A stretch of DNA of 64,000 nt from Methylomarinum vadi (GTDB lineage Bacteria > Pseudomonadota > Gammaproteobacteria > Methylococcales > Methylomonadaceae): assembly GCF_000733935.1 (NCBI RefSeq), contig NZ_JPON01000001.1:3856623-3920622 (forward strand). The letters run 5' to 3'. The first letter of the stretch is position 1, and each line of letters starts with the position of its first letter. Below, in pieces: positions 27,510 to 36,112 of the stretch. Under the pieces are notes generated by a model. That model made no database searches. It was not told the DNA's origin and saw only the letters and a list, made by a program, of their open reading frames with translations. The position numbers and the translations under genes are program-made.

Positions 27510-30500
27510 ATGAAGATTATCGGCCAACCCGAACGCGTCACCCAGGATCGCATCATCGCCTTGTTCCGCGACGAACTAAGTTATGACTATCTGGGCGACT
27601 GGCGTGACCGCGGCGGCAATAGCAATATCGAGGAAGCTTATCTTAGCGCTAACTTGACCATGCGAGGTTATACTCCTGCGCAAATCGCTGTGGCTCTGCA
27701 TAAGCTGCGCAGCGAGGCCGATAACCATCATCGCGGTCTCTACGGCAACAATCAGGCCGTTTACGATCTGCTTCGCTATGGTGTGCCGGTCAAGACCGAG
27801 GCCGACAAAGATACCGAAACCGTGCATCTGATCGACTGGTGGAATCCGGCAGACAACGACTTCGCTATCGCCGAGGAAGTGACCTTGCACGGCAACCACG
27901 AACGCCGGCCCGATCTGGTGCTGTATATCAACGGCATCGCCATCGGCGTGTTGGAATTGAAGAACAGCCGGGTCAGCATCGGCGACGGCATTCGCCAGAA
28001 CCTTTCCAACCAGCAGCCCGAATTCAACGCCCGGTTCTTCAGCACCGTGCAGTTCGTGTTCGCCGGCAACGATTCCGAAGGGTTGCGTTACGGCACGATC
28101 GGCACCGAGGAAAAATATTTTCTGACCTGGAAAGAGAATGAGGAGGATAACAGCCGCTTCAAATTGGACAAGTATCTGCTCAAGCTGTGCGACAAGCAGC
28201 GTATTGTCGAGCTGATGCACGATTTCATATTGTTCGACGGCGGCGTGAAGAAGCTGCCGCGCGTGCATCAGTATTTCGGCATCAAGGCGGCGCAGCGGCA
28301 TGTCAAACAACGCAAAGGTGGCATCATCTGGCATACCCAGGGCAGCGGCAAGAGCATCGTGATGGTGTTGCTGGCCAAATGGATTCTGGAGAACAATCCG
28401 CATGCTCGCGTCGCGATCGTCACCGACCGCGACGAGCTGGATAAGCAGATCGAGCGGGTCTTCACCGAGGCCGGCGAACCGATCAAACGCTCTAACAGCG
28501 GCCAGGATTTGCTGCAACAGCTCGGTCAGGCAACGCCTAGGTTGTTGTGTTCGCTGGTGCATAAATTTGGCAAGAAGGACGTCGACGACTTCGAGCAATT
28601 CATCAAAGACCTGGAGGCACAACCCAGCCCGACGGTGGGCGAGCTGTTCGTGTTCGTCGACGAATGCCACCGCACCCAGAGCGGCAAGCTGCACCGGATT
28701 ATGAAGGCGATGCTGCCCAATGCGGTGTTCATCGGTTTTACCGGCACGCCGTTGTTGAAGAAGGACAAGGCCACCAGTCTGGAGGTATTCGGGGGCTATA
28801 TCCATACCTACAAATTCGGCGAGGCGGTGGCGGACGGCGTGGTGCTCGATCTGGTATACGAGGCGCGCGACATCGATCAGAAGCTGAGTTCGGTCGACAA
28901 GATCGACGCCTGGTTCGAGGCCAAGACCAAGGGCTTGAACGACTGGCAGAAGGACGAGCTGAAAAAGCAATGGGGCACGATGCAGCAGGTGCTCAGTTCG
29001 CGCTCGCGCATGGAACGAGTGGTCAGCGACATCATCTTCGATTTTGGCGTCAAGCCGCGCCTGTCCAACGAGCGCGGCAACGCCATCCTGGTGGCGTCGA
29101 GTATCTACGAAGCCTGCAAATATTTCACGCTGTTCCAGAAAACGCCATTCAAGGGCCGCTGCGCGGTGGTGACGTCCTACAACCCGATGGCCAAGGATGT
29201 CAGCAAGGAAGAAACCGGTGCCAATAGCGAAACCGACAAACAATTCATTTACAACACTTACCTAGAATTGTTACTGGACGTCGAAGCCAGGCCGGGGATG
29301 ACCAAGACCGAAAGCTACGAGGAGTGGGCGAAGGCGTTGTTCACCAAAGAGCCAGCCAACATGAAACTGCTGGTCGTGGTGGACAAACTGCTGACCGGCT
29401 TCGATGCGCCGCCGTGCACTTATCTGTATATCGACAAATCGATGCAGGATCACGGCCTGTTTCAGGCCATTTGCCGCACCAACCGGCTGGACGGCGAGGA
29501 CAAGGATTTCGGTTACATCGTCGATTACAAGAACCTGTTCGAGAAAGTCGACAACGCCATTTCGGTGTACACCTCCGAGCTCGATCACAGCGACGGCGGC
29601 GCCGATCCGGCCATCTTAATGCAGGACCGGCTGAAGAAAGGTAAGGAGCGGTTGGAGCAGGCGCTGGAAACTCTGGCCTTGTTGTGCGAGCCGGTGCAAC
29701 CGCCCCGAGGCGAGCTGGAGCATATCCATTATTTCTGCGGCAATACCGAGATTCAGTCCGATCTGGAGGAACGCGAGCCGCAACGCACCGCGTTCTACAA
29801 GGCGACCGCCTCGCTGGTACGTGCCTATGCCAACATATCCGGCGAGTTGGACACGGCCGGTTACTGTGCTGACGACATTCAACGCATCAAGCAGCGCATC
29901 GACCGGTATCTGGCAATCCGCGAGATCATCCGCAAGGCCAGCGGCGAAACGCTGGACCTGAAAGCCTTTGAGGCCGACATGCGGCATCTGATCGATACCT
30001 ACATTCAGGCCGAGGAACCACGCAAGATTTCCCCGTTCGACGACATCCCGCTGCTGGAATTGGTCGTCAAGACCGGCATCGCCGAGGCCATCAATAAGCA
30101 ACTGGGCGGGTTGAAAGGCAACAAGAACGCAATTTCGGAGACCATCGAGAACAACGTCCGCCGCAAGATCATCAAGGAACACCTGAACGATCCCGAATTT
30201 TACGAGAAGATGTCGGCGCTGCTCGATGAGATCATCGCGCTGCGCAAGGCCAAGGCCATCGAATACGAGGAATTTCTGCAGCGTATCGCCGAACTGGCGA
30301 AGAAGGTGCAAGCCGGAAAAGGCGACGATACGCCCCAGAAATTGGATACGCCGGGGAAACGGGCGCTGTACAACAATCTGAAAGTAGCGGCCGGAAAGGT
30401 CGAGGAACGCGCTGAATACAATGTTTCCGGCGAAGATTCTCTCGATCCTACGCGCTGCGTAGGATCGAAGCGGATACCGCGCTGCGGTGCAAACGCCGAG

Positions 30501-30794
30501 GAAGTCGCCGAAGGGGCGAGGGAGATAATCGCAGGGGGTAATGGGCGCAACGCGCCGGATAGGCATTCCCACGCGGCGCGTAGGAACGAGAAAGAATACA
30601 ATGTCCCCGGGGATTCTGTGCTGAATTTGGCACTGAAGATCGACGAAACGGTCAAGCAGGTGCGGCCCGACGGCTGGCGCGGCGTTCAGGCCCGCGAGCA
30701 GGTTATCAAGGCGGCGTTGTACGGCGTGTTGCAGGACGTGGACGAGGTGGAGCGCATCTTCAAGATCATCTTCGAGCATAAAGGCGAGTATTGA
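27510..30794 (+). CDS. hsdR: Type I restriction enzyme R subunit HsdR, with a repeat-derived insert
   Basis: 1,094 aa. The nuclease motif is PDLVLY...VLELK (Asp135, Glu149, Lys151). The SF2 translocase has Walker A HTQGSGKSIV (~276-285) and VFVDECHRTQ, then GFTGTP. Near residues 969-1035 there is a stretch rich in Arg, Ala and Gly that does not look like HsdR and corresponds to a RAYT-type repeat at 30414-30617; the frame is kept. Native sequence resumes with VLNLALKIDETVKQVRPDGW. The ygjP-like gene overlaps its stop (TGATG). Confidence 0.93.
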   Translation: MKIIGQPERVTQDRIIALFRDELSYDYLGDWRDRGGNSNIEEAYLSANLTMRGYTPAQIAVALHKLRSEADNHHRGLYGNNQAVYDLLRYGVPVKTEADKDTETVHLIDWWNPADNDFAIAEEVTLHGNHERRPDLVLYINGIAIGVLELKNSRVSIGDGIRQNLSNQQPEFNARFFSTVQFVFAGNDSEGLRYGTIGTEEKYFLTWKENEEDNSRFKLDKYLLKLCDKQRIVELMHDFILFDGGVKKLPRVHQYFGIKAAQRHVKQRKGGIIWHTQGSGKSIVMVLLAKWILENNPHARVAIVTDRDELDKQIERVFTEAGEPIKRSNSGQDLLQQLGQATPRLLCSLVHKFGKKDVDDFEQFIKDLEAQPSPTVGELFVFVDECHRTQSGKLHRIMKAMLPNAVFIGFTGTPLLKKDKATSLEVFGGYIHTYKFGEAVADGVVLDLVYEARDIDQKLSSVDKIDAWFEAKTKGLNDWQKDELKKQWGTMQQVLSSRSRMERVVSDIIFDFGVKPRLSNERGNAILVASSIYEACKYFTLFQKTPFKGRCAVVTSYNPMAKDVSKEETGANSETDKQFIYNTYLELLLDVEARPGMTKTESYEEWAKALFTKEPANMKLLVVVDKLLTGFDAPPCTYLYIDKSMQDHGLFQAICRTNRLDGEDKDFGYIVDYKNLFEKVDNAISVYTSELDHSDGGADPAILMQDRLKKGKERLEQALETLALLCEPVQPPRGELEHIHYFCGNTEIQSDLEEREPQRTAFYKATASLVRAYANISGELDTAGYCADDIQRIKQRIDRYLAIREIIRKASGETLDLKAFEADMRHLIDTYIQAEEPRKISPFDDIPLLELVVKTGIAEAINKQLGGLKGNKNAISETIENNVRRKIIKEHLNDPEFYEKMSALLDEIIALRKAKAIEYEEFLQRIAELAKKVQAGKGDDTPQKLDTPGKRALYNNLKVAAGKVEERAEYNVSGEDSLDPTRCVGSKRIPRCGANAEEVAEGAREIIAGGNGRNAPDRHSHAARRNEKEYNVPGDSVLNLALKIDETVKQVRPDGWRGVQAREQVIKAALYGVLQDVDEVERIFKIIFEHKGEY
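30414..30617. repeat. RAYT-family repeat inserted in the hsdR coding sequence
   Basis: The copies gaatacaatgtttccgg (30414) and gaatacaatgtccccgg (30594), 180 bp apart, bracket the insert. Inside are a 12-bp perfect palindrome (30442-30453 with 30457-30468) and segments matching the flanks of the RAYT gene at 25539. The 180-bp offset equals 60 codons, so translation passes through. Confidence 0.8.
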
Positions 30795-31510
30795 TGGTCA
30801 GCCGGATTGAATTGGGCGATATCGTTGTCGATGTCGTCTTCAAGGACATCAAGAACATCCATCTCGGCGTCTATCCGCCCGACGGTAAGGTGCGGATATC
30901 CGCACCCGAGCGCATGAAGCTCGATATGATCCGGGTTTTCGCGATTTCCAAGTTGCCCTGGATCAAGCAGCAACGGCGGAAGTTAATCGAACAGGAACGG
31001 GAAACGCCGCGCGAATACTTGAACCGAGAAAGCCATTATCTGTGGGGCAGGCGTTATCTGTTGCGTATCGACTATACCGACGATTTTTTGGGCGTGTTTT
31101 TAAGGCATAGCAAGATCGTGGTCAGGGTCAGGCCCGGCAGCGATCGAGAGAATATTCGAAGCGTGCTCGAAGATTGGTACAGGGAAACGTTGAAAGAAGC
31201 GGTTAAGTCTTTGCTCGATAAGTGGGAGCCGATTTTAGGTATCAAGGTCGAGCGTTTCTTCGTACAGCGCATGAAAACCAAATGGGGCAGTTGCAATCCG
31301 GCCGGTAAAAGCGTTCGGCTCAATACCGAACTGGTCAAGAAACCGCAGGACTGTTTGGAATATATCGTCGTGCATGAAATGCTCCATCTGTTGGAGCCAA
31401 CGCATAACGATCGTTTCATCGGCTTGATGGATCACTTTATGCCCGATTGGCGCCATCGCCGCGATGAGTTGAATAGGTTGCCGGTTAGGCATGAACGATG
31501 GGATTATTGA
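30794..31510 (+). CDS. YgjP-like M48-type metallopeptidase domain protein
   Basis: 238 aa. The zinc-binding signature is VVHEMLHLLEPTHNDRF with a more distal conserved region; KTKWGSCNPAGKSVRLN is the second hallmark of the YgjP/DUF45 family. It starts at an ATG overlapping the hsdR stop, so it is co-translated. YgjP-type genes are repeatedly found next to type I restriction genes; the role, possibly proteolytic control of HsdR, is not established. Confidence 0.88.
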   Translation: MVSRIELGDIVVDVVFKDIKNIHLGVYPPDGKVRISAPERMKLDMIRVFAISKLPWIKQQRRKLIEQERETPREYLNRESHYLWGRRYLLRIDYTDDFLGVFLRHSKIVVRVRPGSDRENIRSVLEDWYRETLKEAVKSLLDKWEPILGIKVERFFVQRMKTKWGSCNPAGKSVRLNTELVKKPQDCLEYIVVHEMLHLLEPTHNDRFIGLMDHFMPDWRHRRDELNRLPVRHERWDY

Positions 31511-31842
31511 GCCGGTAAAAATAGGTGTAGCGCGGGGGAAAGAGGAAAGAATACGGAAAAATACTTTATCGATAACGCCCAATGAAGCTTATATCGAGAA
31601 ATTCCTTATTTTCCATGGGGCGCGGAAACCTTTACCCAGAAATCGCATAGATCGAGTATGATTTAGTACCAATGTACAATATCATCGGTATTAACAATAT
31701 GTGAGAATGCCTGCCACTATGTAATTAATTGAATAGGTATATTACAGATATACTCAATGTGACGATGTTTTGATCAATCGGATTGTATTTTAGGGTCCAC
31801 GTCTTTGACGTATTTACCTTCTAATTGAATTAGGGGTTGGAG
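31511..31842. other. Intergenic stretch, no gene recognised
   Basis: AT-rich DNA between the restriction locus and the SleB-type gene. No open frame, tRNA or clear hairpin terminator was found. It presumably holds the promoter of the downstream gene. Confidence 0.5.
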
Positions 31843-32541
31843 ATGATTACGCTTAATAATGCTTGTTTAATGCTTTTATGGCTAAACTGCCAGCCATTCG
31901 ACGATACCCGTGTCTATCATGAATGGCCAATATTTCTTCAGGATAAAAACATCGTACAGGTTGAAAACCGGACAGATCCTGCTGAAAAACACGACAAAAC
32001 AAAATTTTTTTCCAGTAACAATATTTTTACCTTTAACATCGCAAATCTGATTAACAATGTTAAAGCTAAGAATAGTACAAATTTAAAAAATGCAAAGAAT
32101 CTGGAAGAAATTTATTGTCTCGCTTTGAATATTTATTTCGAAGCCCGGGGAGAGTCCGAATTAGGCCAAAAAGCGGTCGGTCACGTCGTGATGAATCGTG
32201 TTGGCGATGCAAAATTTCCCAATTCAATTTGTAGAGTGGTAAAGCAAGGCGGCGAGCGCAAATTAAATCGTTGCCAGTTTTCCTGGTGGTGCGATGGCCG
32301 CTCCGACAGGCCGACCAATCTTGCGTCCTGGTATAAAAGCTTTCGCATCGCTCATGAAATATATTCAGGTAAATCCACCGACCCAACGCAAGGTGCGCTC
32401 TGGTATCATGCCGAATATGTCAACCCGTATTGGAAAAAGGCTCTGCGGCGTGGACCAAAAATAGGAAGGCATATTTTTTATAAAAATGCTCCGCGCTATT
32501 CGAAGGTCGCTCGTAATAATACGAAGCTCGATAATACCTAG
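31843..32541 (+). CDS. SleB/CwlJ-type cell wall hydrolase
   Basis: 232 aa from the ATG after ggggttggag. The C-terminal half has the SleB fold: LNIYFEARGESELGQKAVGH (catalytic Glu), VMNRVGDAKFP, CQFSWWCDG and GALWYHAEYVNPYW. The N-terminal ~90 residues are weakly hydrophobic at the start and then low-complexity (Asn/Lys-rich). Family members cleave peptidoglycan glycan strands. The codon use is AT-richer than the neighbours. Confidence 0.85.
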   Translation: MITLNNACLMLLWLNCQPFDDTRVYHEWPIFLQDKNIVQVENRTDPAEKHDKTKFFSSNNIFTFNIANLINNVKAKNSTNLKNAKNLEEIYCLALNIYFEARGESELGQKAVGHVVMNRVGDAKFPNSICRVVKQGGERKLNRCQFSWWCDGRSDRPTNLASWYKSFRIAHEIYSGKSTDPTQGALWYHAEYVNPYWKKALRRGPKIGRHIFYKNAPRYSKVARNNTKLDNT

Positions 32542-32720
32542 GATTCTTAAATTTTTAGTCTTTTTTCTATGATTCTATAAGTTGGGCCGTGGACACTTGG
32601 TCTCTCTGCACGCGTGAAAATTTCCCTGTAGACTTGATAACAGCAACGGGCCAGCAGGATAGGTGGAAATGCGGATTTTCGTTTTGTTCCTAGGCGGCGT
32701 GCGGGAAAGAAGATAATCAA

Positions 32721-33578
32721 TTACACCAGCTGTCCTTTTCGGTAGTCGCTCATCGCCTGTTCCACTTCCTCGCGGGTATTCATGACGAACGGCCCGTACT
32801 GGGCGACCGGCTCCCTGAGCGGACGTCCCGCCAACAGCAGAAAGGCGGCCGACCGATCCGGGGATCGGATTTCTATGGTTTCCCCCGAAGATAGAACCCC
32901 TGCCGTATGCGGCTGCAGGGGACGTCTTTGGTTTTGGGCACCGATTTCGACATGTCCTTCATAGGGGTAAACGAAGGCATTGTGTTCCGTGGCGATATCT
33001 TGTTTAAACTGCCCGCCGGCCGGCAAACGCACATCCAGAAACAACGGTTCGGTACTGATTCCTTGAATGGGGCCGCCGACGAAGTTGTCGTCGATGATAA
33101 CGTTGCCGGCGACCACTTTTATTTCGCCGCCGTCGGGTAATCTTACCAGCGGGATTTCTTCCGGCCGGATGTCCCTATAGCCGGCGGGTTTCATCTTCTC
33201 CATCGCCGGCAGATTGATCCATAGTTGGAATCCGCGCATGCGACCGCTTTGCTGTTGCGGCATTTCAGAATGAATAACGCCGCGCCCCGCAGTCATCCAT
33301 TGCGCGCCGCCGGCCTGCAAATCTCCCCGGTTGCCGAGATGGTCTTCGTGCAACATGTGGCCGTCGAGCATGTAGGTGACGGTCTCGAAGCCCCGGTGGG
33401 GATGGCTGGGAAAACCTGCGATATAGTCGTCGGCTTGACTGGAAGAAAATTCGTCCAGCATCAGGAAAGGGTCGACGCGCAGGGTTTGGCTTTGTCCCAG
33501 GCTACGCAGCAGCTTGACGCCTGCTCCGTCGGAAGTGGCGATCGCTGGAATGACTTGTTGCAGTGTGCGTGTGCTCAT
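32721..33578 (-). CDS. Pirin family protein
   Basis: 285 aa, two cupin domains. The N-terminal cupin has the metal ligands in FPSHPHRGFETVTY and GVIHSEMP (His, His, His, Glu), as in iron-binding pirins and quercetinase-type YhhW. Pirins are cytoplasmic; some have quercetin 2,3-dioxygenase activity. It is monocistronic, with a weak GGAG upstream of its ATG. Confidence 0.92.
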   Translation of the reverse strand: MSTRTLQQVIPAIATSDGAGVKLLRSLGQSQTLRVDPFLMLDEFSSSQADDYIAGFPSHPHRGFETVTYMLDGHMLHEDHLGNRGDLQAGGAQWMTAGRGVIHSEMPQQQSGRMRGFQLWINLPAMEKMKPAGYRDIRPEEIPLVRLPDGGEIKVVAGNVIIDDNFVGGPIQGISTEPLFLDVRLPAGGQFKQDIATEHNAFVYPYEGHVEIGAQNQRRPLQPHTAGVLSSGETIEIRSPDRSAAFLLLAGRPLREPVAQYGPFVMNTREEVEQAMSDYRKGQLV

Positions 33579-33852
33579 GATGCGCTCCGGTGATGGATAG
33601 GGACAAGGATAACCGCATTGCCGGTCATTGCGTCACTAACGATAAAATGCGTAAGTGCTTCAAAGTCCGTTTTTGGCTTAACCCCAGGCGGATTCAGGGG
33701 GTAGGGTTAATGCCCGATTGATAGATCGCCGCTATGACTTGAAGCAACCACCTGTTCAGGCATGAACGTTGGAGTTATCGACCCTAATGCCGGCAAATAG
33801 ATTTTGCGAATTAGAGAAGCAGGTCTATTGACAGTCAGTCTTTAGTTTCTAT

Positions 33853-34233
33853 TTAAGGACGCGAGTTTTTGAAAAAAACCGGCTTCACTTCACTCTCTTT
33901 GCCCAGGGCAATCCAGCCATAGGCGATGCGATGGATTGTCCAGATGGTTGCGCCGATCAAGACGACGTATCCGATTAGTAAAGGCATGGTTGTCGCACCG
34001 ATGATGACCGAGAACAAGGCGACCCAGAACGTATTGATTTGCCATCGATAGTGCGACTCGAGCCAGGTGCCTTCGACATGACGGCGGTTCAGGTAGCCGA
34101 TGACGGCCGCGATAATAAAGGTGATTCCGCCTAACAGAAAAGCGAGGGCCTGTAACAAGTAGATGGTGCTCGCCAGGTTCTTGTAATCGGAATTGCGATC
34201 TTCGTGTTGATGATGAGTGGATAATGATTTCAT
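33853..34233 (-). CDS. Small three-helix membrane protein (DUF4870-like)
   Basis: 126 aa with a His-rich N-terminus (MKSLSTHHQHEDRN) and three hydrophobic segments (about 25-48, 70-90 and 90-108). The layout and the NRRHVEGTWLESHYRWQINTFW linker resemble the DUF4870/TIC20-like small membrane proteins. Function unknown. Its AAGGAGGT ribosome-binding site, 5 bases before the ATG, is buried in an 18-bp hairpin (34237-34279), so translation is probably controlled by leader structure. Confidence 0.75.
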   Translation of the reverse strand: MKSLSTHHQHEDRNSDYKNLASTIYLLQALAFLLGGITFIIAAVIGYLNRRHVEGTWLESHYRWQINTFWVALFSVIIGATTMPLLIGYVVLIGATIWTIHRIAYGWIALGKESEVKPVFFKNSRP

Positions 34234-34236
34234 AGC

Positions 34237-34279
34237 AACCTCCTTTCATTCAGTTTCTAGGACTGAATGAAAGGAGGTT
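34237..34279 (-). promoter_or_regulatory. Perfect 18-bp hairpin that hides the Shine-Dalgarno of the 33853-34233 gene
   Basis: AACCTCCTTTCATTCAGT (34237-34254) pairs perfectly with ACTGAATGAAAGGAGGTT (34262-34279) around a 7-base loop. On the minus-strand mRNA the second arm ends in AAGGAGGTT directly before GCT-ATG. If the transcript begins upstream, the ribosome-binding site is double-stranded. No T-run follows, so it is not a terminator. Confidence 0.8.
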
Positions 34280-34358
34280 TAGTTGCAATAAATCGTTACA
34301 AATTGATTCCAGACTGGGAATCGACCGATGAGCCGGGTAGGCGGAGCGCTAAGATGCC

Positions 34359-35015
34359 CTATTCGGTTTCGTTATTCCCGGCAGGTTCCGGAGCAAAGGC
34401 ACCTTGGCTGACGAAATCCTGATAGACGTGTTCGGAAAGGTGTTCCATCGCATTCATGCTGCCCAGCATCGAAAACGGAAAAGCCGGAAAGAACAGCAGC
34501 CATCCCACCATGGATTCGGTTTCATTGGCTTTCGCCGTATAGGTTTTGCCGGTTTTGACGTTTTCCAACGTATAGACCAAATCATACTCTTGGTCGACGG
34601 TGTAGGGGATAAGCATCAGGGTGAGGCCGCTGATAATCTGCATGGCGGTGCTGGAATCGACGGTATGGCGGCCCGACAGGGTCAAATTGTAATCGGCGTT
34701 GCCGGTAAACTCGCCCAGTTTGACGTAGTTTGCTTCCGATATATAGCCGTTGTCCTTCCAGGGTAGTTCGATGACCCGTTCGTTGACCATTCTGCCGTCC
34801 TTGTTGCTAGTGATGACTTGCATGACGTCGATGTCGTATTGGTAGTCCGGGCTCACGGTGGTATCTATTTTCGGCGACGCCAATGGTTTTATCGGTTCCA
34901 GCTCGGAAAGCTTGTCACCGGAAAAGGTCATGCACCCGGTCATTGTCGCCATTAATGTTCCAAATCCACATAACTTTATAATTTTAGGCGGCCTCAAAAA
35001 TAACGTTATGCGCAT
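34359..35015 (-). CDS. Lipoprotein gene interrupted at its 5' end by a MITE
   Basis: The remaining frame from an ATG inside the MITE encodes MRITLFLRPP followed by KIIKLCGFGTLMATMTGCMTF. Removing the MITE and one TAAA copy restores ATG at 35092, preceded by AAGGA, and gives MNKIIKLCGFGTLMATMTGC, a textbook lipoprotein signal with Cys20. The mature part (~200 aa) is unrecognised, with a hydrophobic segment near GWLLFFPAFPFSMLGSM. In the present allele the original start runs into a stop after 7 codons, but the MITE start at 35015 (or TTG at 35060) keeps the signal in frame. Expression is uncertain. Confidence 0.75.
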   Translation of the reverse strand: MRITLFLRPPKIIKLCGFGTLMATMTGCMTFSGDKLSELEPIKPLASPKIDTTVSPDYQYDIDVMQVITSNKDGRMVNERVIELPWKDNGYISEANYVKLGEFTGNADYNLTLSGRHTVDSSTAMQIISGLTLMLIPYTVDQEYDLVYTLENVKTGKTYTAKANETESMVGWLLFFPAFPFSMLGSMNAMEHLSEHVYQDFVSQGAFAPEPAGNNETE

Positions 35016-35083
35016 TTGGTCATCCAATATTTTCAATAAGTTACACATCATAATAGCCAAATTTTGAATTATTCGAGGCTGCC
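34987..35083. mobile_element. MITE copy 2 (97 bp) in the lipoprotein gene
   Basis: Ends GGCGGCCT and AGGCTGCC; interior nearly identical to the copy at 9122-9221. It is flanked by TTTA on both sides. The reconstructed uninterrupted gene contains a single TTTA (TAAA on the coding strand), which shows that TTTA is a 4-bp target duplication. Confidence 0.9.
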
Positions 35084-35312
35084 TTTATTCATTTGTTGTC
35101 CTTGTAGTGTAAATCACGTTACAGCCTTCGCTCTGCTTGCGGGCTTACCCTAAGCAATTTGCCTAATGGCTTAGGGCGTGGCAACTATACTTCAAGCCCG
35201 GCGATTTCGCACCATTTACCGATTCAACGCGGCTTGTCACGGTCCGGACATGCATTGCGCCAATGCTTAAAGGGCGAGCAAGAAATGAGAGACATCGGTC
35301 AGCCGAAACAAC

Positions 35313-35966
35313 TTAACGATAATCGACGGTATTTATTTCCGGCCGATAATGTTGTTTTAGATAATTTCGTAGTCCGTTGATGGTGTTGGGCGCCCATTGA
35401 CGATTAACCAGGTTGACCAACCAAACTGGCAGCGCGCCTTTGGGGTCGGCCAGCATCATGATTTCCAAGGCCGTTTTGTTTGCCGCGAGCGCCCTTAATT
35501 TTAGGTAACTTTTTAGTAAATGTCCCCTGACGATATTGGGCCGGATAGGCTTTTGCTCATGTTCTACCGATGCGAGATCGAAGATTATTTGTTGTCGGTC
35601 GTCTGAGAGTCGGGTGGTGATTTTGAAAACGAAATCACGGTCGTTGAGGGACCAGGGAAGATGTTGCCGATTGTAATCGATGCGAGTAGTCGGTCCCAGT
35701 ATTTCGACGATATCGGCTTCGACCATGCCATTGATCCATTGGTCGGCCTTTTCGATGTCGGAAAGGACCGAGATAATGTCGGTCATCGAATGATGCAAAA
35801 TGTCCACGCCTTTGAAAGCGACCAAGTCGAGTCCCTCGACGCGGCCGGCATACACCTTGACGTTGGAGCCCACGTCGATTTCCGACCAGTCGATTTGGTA
35901 AGCAGATGCGTCGAAACTGAGGGTCGCGGATAGCACGAGTTGAATGAATCTGATTGGCATGGGCAT
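35313..35966 (-). CDS. Exported START-domain (lipid-binding) protein
   Basis: 217 aa. Residues 1-22 form a signal peptide ending near DASA. The rest follows the START/SRPBCC pattern: VEGLDLVAFKGVDILHHSMT, IEKADQWINGMVEADIVEIL, DRDFVFKITTRLSDDRQQII and a C-terminal PKGALPVWLVNLVNRQW helix. Bacterial START proteins of this type bind lipids or sterol-like compounds. No operon partner. Confidence 0.82.
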   Translation of the reverse strand: MPMPIRFIQLVLSATLSFDASAYQIDWSEIDVGSNVKVYAGRVEGLDLVAFKGVDILHHSMTDIISVLSDIEKADQWINGMVEADIVEILGPTTRIDYNRQHLPWSLNDRDFVFKITTRLSDDRQQIIFDLASVEHEQKPIRPNIVRGHLLKSYLKLRALAANKTALEIMMLADPKGALPVWLVNLVNRQWAPNTINGLRNYLKQHYRPEINTVDYR

Positions 35967-36112
35967 GACACTAGGTATGTTGAAACAAGACTATATCCGT
36001 TGCCGGTATCCAGTCAATAACCCTGAATTTTACGGGTCTCTTTTTCGGTCGCCGAAAGCAAAGCGGCGGAATGCAAGTATTCCGCCGCACTATGATGCAA
36101 TGCCGAGATAGG

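Noticed and set aside
27576..30779. Long minus-strand frames (555 and 387 codons) opposite hsdR
   Set aside because: Same reason: they mirror the codon pattern of hsdR and have no start signals or recognisable domains.
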